Position numbers and translations under genes: made by a program. Below, one piece after another: positions 1 to 8,382 of a stretch of DNA of 42,974 nucleotides. A model generated the notes under the pieces. It was not told where the DNA came from. It saw only the letters and a program-made list of their open reading frames with translations, and did not search any database. Where the stretch lies: positions 1 to 42,974 of the forward strand of contig CAMAYE010000006.1 in NCBI GenBank assembly GCA_945862135.1, given 5' to 3'. The first letter of the stretch is position 1; each line of letters begins with the position of its first letter. Source of the DNA: Bordetella parapertussis (GTDB lineage Bacteria; Pseudomonadota; Gammaproteobacteria; Burkholderiales; SG8-41).

Positions 1-182
1 CACCGGGGCGTTTTCCGGTGAAGCTTGAAGTGGATGAGAAGGACCGTGAACTGTTTCTCGCCGCCGGCGCGGTCGGCGACGGCGCCATTTATACCAACCA
101 CGTCGCAGCGATACACATCATTCGCAAGGTCATCATGCGTGTGGGTTCGATCACCAACTACCTCGTGCTTAAGCTGCATTGA
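1..182 (+). CDS. C-terminal end of a membrane-fusion (HlyD-family) efflux protein, partial
   Basis: The frame is open from the window edge to a TGA at 180-182 and gives about 59 residues; the 5' part lies outside. The tail (AIYTNHVAAIHIIRKVIMRV, then a short SITNYL stretch) resembles the C-terminus of HlyD/EmrA/YibH-like periplasmic adaptor proteins, which link an inner-membrane pump to an outer-membrane channel. The context supports this: the stop codon overlaps the ATG of an OprM/NodT-type outer-membrane factor by one base (TGATG), indicating translational coupling in one efflux operon. The family call rests on a short fragment plus the neighbour, so the exact subfamily is uncertain. Confidence 0.6.
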   Translation, partial: PGRFPVKLEVDEKDRELFLAAGAVGDGAIYTNHVAAIHIIRKVIMRVGSITNYLVLKLH

Positions 183-1561
183 TGAGTGCCTTTCGTTTCA
201 CCCGCAATCTGTTCGCGGTTTCGATTGCGGGGGCGCTCGCTGGCTGCGTGCTGTCACCGCCGCCGACAAGCGGAGATTTGCAAAAACAGGCGCTGACCAA
301 TACCGCGGTGCCCGATGCCTGGAAATCCGGCGGCTCGCAAGCGCCCGTGGCCGAACGCTGGCTTGCATCGTTCAATGATCCGGCGTTGTCCGTGCTGGTC
401 GAAGAAGCGCTGAAATACAACGCCGACCTGCAGGTTTCTGCTGCCCGTGTCGAACGCGCCGCAGGGTTCCTGAAAGTCGCCAGCGCATCGCTGCAACCGT
501 CGTTGACGGCCGTCGGTATCACGGGCAGCAAATCGGGGGGCAGCGGCGGACTGGAAGGCGTGTTCCTGAACGCTTCCCTGGAACTCGACGTTTGGGGACG
601 CGTGCGCTACGGCCAGTCGGCTGCGGAAGATGACGCTGCCGCATTCGCTGCAGACTATGCCTATGCCCGCCAGTCGCTTGCGGCCATGGTTGCAAAAAGC
701 TGGTTCATGGCCGTCGAGGCTGGATTGCAGCAGTCGGTTGCGCAGGAAATGCTGCGCAGCGCGGAATCCCTGCTCAAACTCGCGCAGGACCGAATGCGCA
801 TCGGTAATGGCAACGAGCAGGCCGTTGCCGACGCGCGGGCCACCGTGGCCAATTATCGCGATGCGTTGCGGCAAGTCGAACTCTCGCGTACGCAAGCTCT
901 GCGCGCGCTGGAAATCCTGCTCGGCCGCTACCCCTCGGCTGAAATCAAGGTTGCGGAGCGCTTCTCGGCGATGCCGGAATCCGTGCCGACCGGCATGCCC
1001 TCACAACTGCTGGAGCGTCGGCCGGATGTCATCGCCGCCGAACGCCGCGTCGCCGCTGCCTTCAACCGGATCGGCGAGGCCCGCGCAGCGCAACTGCCGC
1101 GCATCAGCCTCACTGCTGGTGGCAGTGACGTATCCAGTGACCTGATTGTATTGAAGAATCTGGATAATCCGGTGTGGAGCCTGGGCGCCAATCTGATCGC
1201 CCCGCTGTATCAGGGCGGCGCACTGCGGGCACAGGTTGAAATACGCACTGCCGAGCAGAAACAGGCAGTGGCCCAGTATGCGCGCACAGGGCAGCGTGCA
1301 TTCAGCGAAGTCGAAGGCGCACTCGCCGCCGAGCGGACGCTGCGCGATCGCAACACATTGCTTCAGGCAGCCGTTCGCGACAACGAGCGCGCGGTCGAGC
1401 TAGCACAGATACAGTACCGCGTCGGCAGCATTGATCTGCGCGCCGTCGAACAGCGGCAGCTGGCCCTGTATGCCGCAAGAACCTCGCACCTTCGCGTGCA
1501 AAGTGAACAACGGGCACAGCGCGTGAACCTGCATCTTGCGCTGGGCGGCGGCTTCGAATGA
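182..1561 (+). CDS. Efflux RND-type outer-membrane lipoprotein (OprM/NodT family)
   Basis: 459 residues, the usual size for outer-membrane factors of tripartite pumps. The N-terminus is a lipoprotein signal ending in the lipobox LAGC (Cys near residue 22), so the mature protein should be lipid-anchored in the outer membrane. Two long helical repeats follow, each with alternating Ala/Arg/Gln-rich helices (roughly residues 60-230 and 270-455). These include the typical ELDVWGRVRY segment before the first coiled-coil and LLERRPDVIAAERRVAAA before the second, as in TolC/OprM trimers. A TTG codon lies one codon upstream, but the ATG at 182 overlaps the upstream stop and is the better start. Expected role: exit duct for drugs or metabolites exported by the adaptor/pump encoded upstream. 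Confidence 0.94.
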   Translation: MSAFRFTRNLFAVSIAGALAGCVLSPPPTSGDLQKQALTNTAVPDAWKSGGSQAPVAERWLASFNDPALSVLVEEALKYNADLQVSAARVERAAGFLKVASASLQPSLTAVGITGSKSGGSGGLEGVFLNASLELDVWGRVRYGQSAAEDDAAAFAADYAYARQSLAAMVAKSWFMAVEAGLQQSVAQEMLRSAESLLKLAQDRMRIGNGNEQAVADARATVANYRDALRQVELSRTQALRALEILLGRYPSAEIKVAERFSAMPESVPTGMPSQLLERRPDVIAAERRVAAAFNRIGEARAAQLPRISLTAGGSDVSSDLIVLKNLDNPVWSLGANLIAPLYQGGALRAQVEIRTAEQKQAVAQYARTGQRAFSEVEGALAAERTLRDRNTLLQAAVRDNERAVELAQIQYRVGSIDLRAVEQRQLALYAARTSHLRVQSEQRAQRVNLHLALGGGFE

Positions 1562-1589
1562 TCATGACCACACAATCGGGAGATTAAAC

Positions 1590-1910
1590 ATGGCGGAAGA
1601 ACCCAGCTACAGTCAAACACGGTGGGCTAAGCAGTTTGACGAGATCACCGGGGAAATTGCAAAGTACGCGTCGATCTGTCGCGTAAATCTGCTCGATTCG
1701 GGAAACATTCAACGCGTGCTGAACGGCGACGCGACAGTCTGCGGCGTTCAGAATGAGAGCGCCTTCAAAAAAATGCGCAGCCTTTTAATGATGCACTACT
1801 CGGTCCGCGAAAAAGCAGTGGCCGCGCTGGGCCCGCAGGAGACGCTGAAAATCGTTGACGAAATTGTCGCGCGGCTGCGTAAACGGCTGGGCGATTCCCC
1901 GGGTCACTGA
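1590..1910 (+). CDS. Small protein of unknown function
   Basis: 106 residues, starting at an ATG preceded by GGGAG about 7 bases upstream and 28 bp after the outer-membrane factor. The start could be set further upstream inside the previous gene, but those residues are the tail of that gene in another frame. I do not recognise the family. The sequence is soluble, mixed charge, helix-rich and has two cysteines (SICRV, TVCGV); it has no signal peptide or membrane segment. The C-terminal part (residues about 60-100) looks like two amphipathic helices. Position and spacing suggest co-transcription with the efflux genes, but nothing links it functionally. Confidence 0.7.
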   Translation: MAEEPSYSQTRWAKQFDEITGEIAKYASICRVNLLDSGNIQRVLNGDATVCGVQNESAFKKMRSLLMMHYSVREKAVAALGPQETLKIVDEIVARLRKRLGDSPGH

Positions 1911-2231
1911 GCACCCCCCGCCCGCCCTTCCTGCAATGCTATAACTCGGGGCATCGCGGCAAAGCATACTATCCGAGGCGCACCGACTTTCGCCACATGA
2001 GGCTCGTCTCGCCCGTCGCAGGGCCCTTGCCGAGGATCAAACCGTGAGATGGGCTGGGGGTGGGCGCGTTGATCGTCCACCGCCGCAATCGACGGCCACC
2101 TGCGGGCCAGCACCAAAACAATTCCAACCCACTTACCGTCATATTGCGATCATATTTGACGCGTATCCAGTTGTTCCAATATAGTCGGGATCACTATTGT
2201 TGCAACGCAGCATTACGCGCAAGGGATTGCC
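1911..2231 (+). other. Intergenic region, 321 bp, between the efflux operon and the DUF3141 cluster
   Basis: No open frame here has a convincing ribosome site or protein-like composition. The stretch from 1911 to about 2110 is G/C-rich with nothing I recognise. The last 120 bp turn A/T-rich and contain the sigma-70-like promoter listed separately. I saw no strong intrinsic terminator for the efflux operon. Confidence 0.6.
2156..2185 (+). promoter_or_regulatory. Sigma-70-type promoter for the DUF3141-pta-ackA cluster
   Basis: TTGACG at 2156-2161 (5 of 6 matches to the -35 consensus) is followed after 18 bp by TATAGT at 2180-2185 (5 of 6 to the -10). The element lies about 50 bp upstream of the ATG at 2232 in locally A/T-rich DNA, and no comparable promoter is seen between the following genes on this strand. 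Confidence 0.65.
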
Positions 2232-4469
2232 ATGCTCCCCCCCATTTCAAATCTCGCCAACGCTTACGCCAAACTGATCGGCCAGAGCTTTGAATACTGG
2301 ACCGATGCAGCCCAGCGCAGCGCGCTTTACCTCGATACCATGCGCAAGCGCGGCAACATCTATATCGAGCATGCACTGCAGGGCAAACCGGCACTGCTGA
2401 AGTTCGAGCATGAACTGATGATTGACGGCAAAACTCTGGAGCGCCCCTGCAACTATTCATTGCTGAGAATAGTGCCCGACGCACAAACAGGCGCCAGCCT
2501 GAAGCAGCGGCCAGTGGTCATTATCGATCCGCGTGCCGGTCACGGCCCGGGCATCGGCGGTTTCAAACCTGATTCCCAGGTTGGAATGGCATTGCGCGCG
2601 GGGCATCCGGTCTACTTCGTAACCTTCTCACCCGAGCCGATCGAAGGACAATTACTGTCCGACGTCGCGCGTGCCGAGGCCCATTTCATCGAGGAAGTGC
2701 AAAGGCGTCATCCGAAATCGGGCAAACCCGCCGTCATCGGCAACTGCCAGGCCGGATGGGCCGTAGCAGCGCTGGCTTCTTTGCGGCCGGAAATCATGGG
2801 GCCGATTGTGCTGAACGGCGCGCCGCTCTCCTACTGGGCCGGTTCGGCAAAACAGAACCCGATGCGTTATTCCGGCGGGGTGCTCGGCGGCTCGTGGATG
2901 GCTGCATTCGCCAGTGACCTCGGGGCAGGACGTTTCGACGGCGCTCATCTGGTGAAGAATTTTGAGGCGGGCAATCCAGCGAACACCTACTGGTCCAAGA
3001 ACTACAACCTCTACAGCAGGATTGACACCGAAGAGGAACGATTTCTGGATTTTGAACGCTGGTGGGGTGGCCATTTCCGCATGACTGGCGAGGAAATCGA
3101 GGGCATCGTCAACAATCTGTTCATAGGCAACAAACTCGCGCGCGGCGAGATCGTCCGCGGCGACCAGCGCGTCGACCTGCGCAGCATCACCTCCCCCGTA
3201 GTCGTATTCGCATCCTGGGGCGATGACATCACGCCGCCGCAGCAGGCGCTGAACTGGATCATCGATGTATGGGGCGACGAAAAAGCGATCATCGAAGCCG
3301 GCAGAACCATCGTCTACATGCTGCACGAGGGCATCGGTCATCTCGGCATATTCGTCGGCAGCGGTGTCGCCCGCAAGGAGCATGACCAGATCATTAACAC
3401 TCTGGAGCAGATCGAACATCTGCCGCCGGGCCTGTATGAGATGGTCATCGACGACAAGACAGGCACAGAACGCTATGCGGAAATGGAACACGGCAACTAC
3501 ACGGTCCGCTTCGAACTACGCAAGATCGATGACATCCTGGCACTCGACCCCGACGGCCGGGCAGACGAGGCAATTTTCAGCACCATTGCAAAGGTATCGG
3601 AATGGAATGAAGTGTTTTACAAGAGTTTCTGCCGGCCGTTCGTGCGGGCAATGATCAGCAAGCCCGTGGCTGAAGCCATGACTGCAATGAGTCAGGAACG
3701 TTTGCAGCGGCTGATTTTTTCCGACATCAATCCCTTCATGAACGTGGTCCGGGACTGGGCCGATCACGCGCGCGCAAACCGCAAACCGGTATCCAGGGAC
3801 AACTATCTGCTCGCCATAGAGAATCGCAACTCGGAACAAATCGAGCACGCACTGACCGCCTATGGCCACAGCCGCGACGATGCGATCGTCAAATGGGTCG
3901 AGTTCGTCTACGGGCCGCTGGGGCTGGGCGCGGCGTTCCCGCCAGATGCACCGGCCGAGGTCGCGGCGCGGGCACGCGCTACCGCGGATGTCAACGGAGC
4001 GCGCCGGCTGATTGCGCCGTTGATTCATGCCGGCGGATTCCCGGAAGCGCTGGCGCGCATCGTGATCGGCACGATCAAGGCCCGCGGCTCCGTCGAACGG
4101 CGCAGCGGCCATATCGGCAAACATGTCCGCAATTACGTGAAGGAACATCGCGACGAGATAGGCCCACTGATCGGCGCCGAACCGATCGACTGGCCGACCG
4201 TCATCAAGGCGCAGACGCGCATCGTGATGCTCGAACCGCAACAGGCAATCGAGGCGATCCCGGCGCTGATTCCCAAGAAGGCACAACGCGAACTGGCCGT
4301 CGTCATCGCAGCCAAGATAATGATGCTTGAGCCTGAACTGGGAGACGCAGACTCCAGGGCTGCGCAGAGGGTTTACGAGCTGCTCGGCGTGAACTTTAAC
4401 GCCGCCGCGGACAAGCTCGGAATCGCCACGACCGGTCGCCGGCAAACCAGGAACGTCCGAATCGTTTAA
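2232..4469 (+). CDS. DUF3141 protein, PHA-synthase-like alpha/beta hydrolase
   Basis: 745 residues, matching the DUF3141 family, whose N-terminal half is related to class I poly-hydroxyalkanoate synthases. A lipase-box-like motif GNCQAG puts a nucleophile at Cys172, as in PhaC (GxCxG). A candidate Asp is in the WGDD segment (331/332) and a candidate His in HEGIGH (365 or 370), so a full Cys-Asp-His triad is plausible. Residues about 430-745 form a helical extension not found in PhaC. No signal peptide or transmembrane helix is obvious. It is first in a one-strand cluster with phosphotransacylase, acetate kinase, 3-hydroxybutyryl-CoA dehydrogenase and FabI, a grouping seen in proteobacteria that handle acyl-CoA/PHB carbon. 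Whether it polymerises, hydrolyses or transfers acyl groups is unknown. Confidence 0.88.
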   Translation: MLPPISNLANAYAKLIGQSFEYWTDAAQRSALYLDTMRKRGNIYIEHALQGKPALLKFEHELMIDGKTLERPCNYSLLRIVPDAQTGASLKQRPVVIIDPRAGHGPGIGGFKPDSQVGMALRAGHPVYFVTFSPEPIEGQLLSDVARAEAHFIEEVQRRHPKSGKPAVIGNCQAGWAVAALASLRPEIMGPIVLNGAPLSYWAGSAKQNPMRYSGGVLGGSWMAAFASDLGAGRFDGAHLVKNFEAGNPANTYWSKNYNLYSRIDTEEERFLDFERWWGGHFRMTGEEIEGIVNNLFIGNKLARGEIVRGDQRVDLRSITSPVVVFASWGDDITPPQQALNWIIDVWGDEKAIIEAGRTIVYMLHEGIGHLGIFVGSGVARKEHDQIINTLEQIEHLPPGLYEMVIDDKTGTERYAEMEHGNYTVRFELRKIDDILALDPDGRADEAIFSTIAKVSEWNEVFYKSFCRPFVRAMISKPVAEAMTAMSQERLQRLIFSDINPFMNVVRDWADHARANRKPVSRDNYLLAIENRNSEQIEHALTAYGHSRDDAIVKWVEFVYGPLGLGAAFPPDAPAEVAARARATADVNGARRLIAPLIHAGGFPEALARIVIGTIKARGSVERRSGHIGKHVRNYVKEHRDEIGPLIGAEPIDWPTVIKAQTRIVMLEPQQAIEAIPALIPKKAQRELAVVIAAKIMMLEPELGDADSRAAQRVYELLGVNFNAAADKLGIATTGRRQTRNVRIV

Positions 4470-4486
4470 AGCCAAGGAACTGCACC

Positions 4487-5428
4487 ATGGTCAACCATCA
4501 CAAAAAATACCAGCGGCTGATCAAACGCTGCAAGGCATTGCCGCCGACACCGACTGCGGTGGTGCATCCCTGCGACGAGAGCTCTCTGCAGGGCGCGGTT
4601 GATGCTGCAAAAGCAGGACTGATCGCACCCATACTCGTCGGTCCGACCGAACGCATTCAGGAAGTCGCACTGAAAGCAGGCATCAATATCTCAGGCATCC
4701 CCATCGTCGATGCCCGATTCAGCCATGAATCGGCTGAAAAGGCGGTGGAAGAGGTACGTGCAGGACGCGCCGAAGCGTTGATGAAAGGTAGCCTGCATAC
4801 CGATGAACTGATGAGCGCGGTGATCCAGCGCGACACCGGCTTGCGCACTGCACGACGCATCAGCCACTGCTTCATCATGGATGTGCCGGGTCATGCCGAT
4901 CCACTCATCATCACCGATGCCGCCGTCAATATTGCACCATCCCTCAAGGACAAGGTTGATATCGTGCAGAATGCGATCGATCTCGCGCATGATCTTGATT
5001 TCACGGACGTGCGCGTTGCAATCCTGTCGGCCATGGAAACAGTGAATCCAGATGTGCCATCGACACTTGAAGCTGCAGCGCTGTGCAAGATGGCTGATCG
5101 AAAACAGATTACCGGCGCCGTCCTTGACGGACCACTCGCCCTCGATAATGCGATCAGTCCCGAAGCCGCAAAAATAAAAAAAATAGAATCGCATGTCGCC
5201 GGTCGTGCAAACGTCCTGGTGGTACCGGACCTCGAAGCCGGCAACATGCTCGCCAAAAGCCTGACTTTTCTCGCCGGCGCAGATGCCGCCGGCATTGTCC
5301 TGGGCGCTCGCGTGCCGATCATCCTGACGAGCCGCGCTGACTCGCTGATTGCGAGACTGGCTTCCTGCGCGGTGGCCACACTGATCGCCAGTGCGCGACG
5401 GAAGAGTGGCAGCAAAGCATTAGGGTGA
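4487..5428 (+). CDS. Phosphate acetyl/butyryltransferase (PTA_PTB family)
   Basis: 313 residues covering only the phosphotransacylase domain; the MaoC-like hydratase domain fused to it in many proteobacterial homologues is absent. Recognisable segments are the EALMKGSLHTDELM loop, RRISHCFIMDVP, ITDAAVNIAP and the C-terminal AGADAAGIVLGARVPIILTS. The reaction is acyl-CoA plus phosphate to acyl-phosphate plus CoA in the cytoplasm, feeding the acetate kinase that starts 4 bp downstream. It begins 17 bp after the DUF3141 gene with AAGGA upstream of the ATG. Whether acetyl- or butyryl-CoA is preferred cannot be told from sequence; the 3-hydroxybutyryl-CoA dehydrogenase neighbour makes C4 substrates possible. 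Confidence 0.92.
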   Translation: MVNHHKKYQRLIKRCKALPPTPTAVVHPCDESSLQGAVDAAKAGLIAPILVGPTERIQEVALKAGINISGIPIVDARFSHESAEKAVEEVRAGRAEALMKGSLHTDELMSAVIQRDTGLRTARRISHCFIMDVPGHADPLIITDAAVNIAPSLKDKVDIVQNAIDLAHDLDFTDVRVAILSAMETVNPDVPSTLEAAALCKMADRKQITGAVLDGPLALDNAISPEAAKIKKIESHVAGRANVLVVPDLEAGNMLAKSLTFLAGADAAGIVLGARVPIILTSRADSLIARLASCAVATLIASARRKSGSKALG

Positions 5429-5432
5429 TGCC

Positions 5433-6638
5433 GTGGCTGACGCCATCCTCGTCATCAACGCAGGTTCTTCGAGCATCAAGTTTTCGCTGTTCGCAGATCA
5501 CGCTTTTGAACCCAAACTGAAGCTGCGCGGCCAAATCGAGAACCTTTATACCAATCCGCACTTTATCGCCCGTGACTCCTCAGATGCGGCGCTAAGCGAG
5601 CACGAATGGGAATGTGGCGCCGAGTTTGGCCACGCCGGTGCCATCAAATATCTGGGCGAGTTTATCCAGAGTTACCATGATCGATACCGACTGACAGCAG
5701 TCGGCCACCGTGTCGTTCACGGCGGCATGCAATTCTCCGCACCGGTGAAGATCGACATGCAGACAATCGCGGCGCTGGAGCAGTACATTCCGCTGGCGCC
5801 GCTACACCAGTCACACAATCTCGCAACAATTCGCGATATCGCGGAAAAATCCCCGGATTTGCCGCAAGTCGCCTGCTTCGACACATCCTTCCACTGCCAG
5901 CAGCCGGAAGTTGCGCAAACCTTTGCGCTGCCAGCGGCCATCACTGACCGCGGGGTACGTCGCTACGGCTTTCACGGATTGTCTTACGAATACATTGCCG
6001 GCGTTCTTCCCGGCCTGAGAGGCTCCACCCGACGCGTCATCGTGGCTCATCTCGGCAATGGCGCCAGCATGTGCGCCATCAAAGACGGTCGAAGCGTTGC
6101 CAGCACCATGGGTTTTACTGCTGTGGACGGCCTGCCGATGGGTACACGCTGCGGCGCCATCGATCCTGGAGTCATTCTGTATCTCATGGATGAACTGAAA
6201 ATGGATGCGCGGGCGATCGAAAAACTGATCTATCAACAGTCGGGGCTGCTCGGTGTATCGGGGATTTCCAGCGACATGCGCACGCTGCTCGCCAGCAGTG
6301 ATGCGCGTGCCCGCCTCGCGGTTGACTTATTTGTCTATCGCATCGGCCGCGAATTGGGATCTCTCACAGCCGCTCTTGGCGGCTTGGACGCACTGATATT
6401 CACTGGCGGCATCGGCGAACACTCCGCGGTCATCCGGCAGGGCATTTGTGAGGGGGCCGCGTGGCTCGGGGTCGGGCTCGACCCCGTGGCGAACAACACC
6501 GGAAAACCACGAATCAGCACGGAATCCAGCATGGTGTCGACCTGGGTGATACCAACCGATGAAGAGCTGATGATTGCGCGCCATACCCGGCGCCTGATCA
6601 GCGAGAATTTTCAACCCTTAGCGATCGTCGCCACTTGA
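5433..6638 (+). CDS. ackA: Acetate kinase
   Basis: 401 residues, standard for the family, with a GTG start 4 bp after the phosphotransacylase and an AGGGTGA ribosome site overlapping that gene's end. ASKHA-fold signatures are present: the N-terminal NAGSSSIKFSLF phosphate loop, HRVVHGG, CFDTSFH, RYGFHGLSYEY, AHLGNGASMCA and the GGIGEHS segment near the C-terminus. It interconverts acyl-phosphate plus ADP and acetate (or a short-chain acid) plus ATP. Paired with the preceding gene it gives substrate-level ATP from acyl-CoA overflow, or acetate activation in reverse. It could act as a butyrate/propionate kinase; the sequence alone does not exclude that. Confidence 0.96.
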   Translation: MADAILVINAGSSSIKFSLFADHAFEPKLKLRGQIENLYTNPHFIARDSSDAALSEHEWECGAEFGHAGAIKYLGEFIQSYHDRYRLTAVGHRVVHGGMQFSAPVKIDMQTIAALEQYIPLAPLHQSHNLATIRDIAEKSPDLPQVACFDTSFHCQQPEVAQTFALPAAITDRGVRRYGFHGLSYEYIAGVLPGLRGSTRRVIVAHLGNGASMCAIKDGRSVASTMGFTAVDGLPMGTRCGAIDPGVILYLMDELKMDARAIEKLIYQQSGLLGVSGISSDMRTLLASSDARARLAVDLFVYRIGRELGSLTAALGGLDALIFTGGIGEHSAVIRQGICEGAAWLGVGLDPVANNTGKPRISTESSMVSTWVIPTDEELMIARHTRRLISENFQPLAIVAT

Positions 6639-6659
6639 ACAGAAAATAGGAACCATAAA

Positions 6660-7517
6660 ATGGAAGTGAAATCAGTTGCGGTAATCGGCGCGGGCACCAT
6701 GGGCAACGGGATCGCACAAGTCGTTGCTGCCGGCAACACCGCGGTCATCATGACCGACATCAACGATGCCGGACTGAAACGCGGTATTGAGGCAATAGAC
6801 AAAAACCTGCAACGACTGGTCGGCAAGCAAAAACTCGCTGCCGCTGAAAAGGACGCCCTGCTTGCACGGATTCGCACCACCACGCGCATCGAAGATATCG
6901 CCGACTGCGACGTAGTCATCGAGGCCGCCACCGAAAACCTCGAACTGAAACTGAAAATTTTTGCCGAACTGGACCGCATTGCCAAACCAGATGCCATCCT
7001 CGCATCAAATACGTCTTCAATTTCCCTGACCCGCATTGCCGGCGGCACCAAACGCTCATCTCAGGTGATCGGTATGCACTTTTTCAATCCGGTGCCGGTT
7101 ATGCCGCTGGTGGAATTGATCCGCGCACTGCAAACATCCGATGCCACTTACCGGACGATCCGCACGCTGACCGAGAAGCTGGGAAAATCGCCGGTTGAAG
7201 TCAAGAACAGCCCGGGCTTTGTCGGCAATCGCATTTTGCTACCGATGCTCAATGAAGCGGTCTTCTGCCTCAACGAAGGCCTCTCCACGGCAGAAGACAT
7301 CGACAGCGTAATGAAACTCGGCATGGGTCACCCCATGGGTCCGCTGGCGCTGGCAGACCTGATCGGGCTCGACACCTGCCTCGCGATCCTCGACGTCCTC
7401 TACGACGGATTCAAAGATCCTAAATACCGCCCGTGTCCGCTGTGGCAGGAAAAGGTGGATGCCGGTCAGCTTGGCCGCAAGACTGGGCAGGGCTTTTTCC
7501 GTTACGACCAGAACTGA
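6660..7517 (+). CDS. 3-hydroxybutyryl-CoA dehydrogenase
   Basis: 285 residues, typical of the short monofunctional 3-hydroxyacyl-CoA dehydrogenases (Hbd/PaaH type). The NAD-binding GAGTMG motif is at residues 10-15; SNTSS and the catalytic-His segment GMHFFNPVPVM (His140) follow, then NSPGFVGNRIL and a C-terminal helical dimerisation domain with GHPMGPLALADLIGLD. It oxidises 3-hydroxybutyryl-CoA to acetoacetyl-CoA or the reverse. It sits 21 bp after ackA with AGGA ahead of the ATG, in the same transcription unit, which fits C4/PHB carbon moving between acetoacetyl-CoA, 3-hydroxybutyryl-CoA and acyl-phosphate. Confidence 0.93.
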   Translation: MEVKSVAVIGAGTMGNGIAQVVAAGNTAVIMTDINDAGLKRGIEAIDKNLQRLVGKQKLAAAEKDALLARIRTTTRIEDIADCDVVIEAATENLELKLKIFAELDRIAKPDAILASNTSSISLTRIAGGTKRSSQVIGMHFFNPVPVMPLVELIRALQTSDATYRTIRTLTEKLGKSPVEVKNSPGFVGNRILLPMLNEAVFCLNEGLSTAEDIDSVMKLGMGHPMGPLALADLIGLDTCLAILDVLYDGFKDPKYRPCPLWQEKVDAGQLGRKTGQGFFRYDQN

Positions 7518-7583
7518 CACCAGTGTGTTGCGCTTCGGCCGACGTCGGCTGCATGAGTACGCTGCAAGAAAGAGAAAACGCAT

Positions 7584-8366
7584 ATGACCATGGAAATCTC
7601 CCGCCCGGTGCTCAAGGGAAAAAAAGCTCTGGTGGTGGGCATCGCCAACGAGCATTCGATTGCCTATGGCTGTGCCGCAGCGTTTCGCGAACTGGGCGCC
7701 GACCTCGCGCTCACCTATCTGAATGACAAAGCACGACCCCATGTCGAACCGCTGGCGCAAGCGCTCGGCGCGCCCATTTTCATGCCGCTTGACGTCGGAA
7801 ATCCGGGGGAACTGGAGGCCGTGTTCGACGCGATCGACAGGGAGTGGGGCCAACTCGACATTCTGGTGCACTCTATTGCATGGGCACCCAAAGATGACCT
7901 GCAGGGCGGGCTGCTCAACTGCTCGGCAGAAGGTTTCGCCCGGTCAATGGACATCTCCTGCCACTCATTCGTGCGCATGGCGCGCCTGGCTGCTCCGTTG
8001 ATGCGCAGCGGAGGCACAATGTTTGCAATGAGCTACTACGGTGCCAACAAGGTGGTGCCCAACTATAACGTCATGGGACCGGTTAAAGCTGCACTTGAAG
8101 CCTCCTGCCGCTACCTCGCTTACGAACTCGGTGCCAAAGGCATCCGGGTTCACGCAATTTCCCCAGGCCCTCTAAAGACCCGAGCCGCTTCCGGGCTGAA
8201 GGATTTCGACCTGCTGCTCACCGAAGCCGCACAGCGTGCGCCGCTCGGTGAACTGGTCGACATCATGGACGTCGGTTTTACCTGCGCTTACTTGGCAACG
8301 CCATTTGCACGCCGGCTTTCTGGGGAAACGCTTTACATTGACGGCGGCGTAAACATCATGGCGTAA
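7584..8366 (+). CDS. fabI: Enoyl-[acyl-carrier-protein] reductase FabI
   Basis: 260 residues of the divergent short-chain dehydrogenase family. It has the FabI-type cofactor loop GIANEHSIAYG (residues 19-29), SIAWAPKDDLQGG, and the active-site pattern with Tyr151, Tyr161 in PNYNVMG and Lys168, the FabI Y-x6-K arrangement rather than the classical YxxxK. It reduces trans-2-enoyl-ACP to acyl-ACP in type II fatty-acid synthesis. The ATG at 7584 has an AAGAAAGAG purine run upstream; ATG 7590 is an alternative. It lies 66 bp after the dehydrogenase and ends the cluster. This may be a second, cluster-specific FabI; the genome should be checked for another copy. Confidence 0.92.
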   Translation: MTMEISRPVLKGKKALVVGIANEHSIAYGCAAAFRELGADLALTYLNDKARPHVEPLAQALGAPIFMPLDVGNPGELEAVFDAIDREWGQLDILVHSIAWAPKDDLQGGLLNCSAEGFARSMDISCHSFVRMARLAAPLMRSGGTMFAMSYYGANKVVPNYNVMGPVKAALEASCRYLAYELGAKGIRVHAISPGPLKTRAASGLKDFDLLLTEAAQRAPLGELVDIMDVGFTCAYLATPFARRLSGETLYIDGGVNIMA

Positions 8367-8382
8367 GGAGTAGTCTTGTGCC

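Noticed and set aside
2652-4475. Long minus-strand frames opposite the DUF3141 gene
   Set aside because: No ribosome site, no recognisable domain, and the opposite strand carries a clear coding gene.
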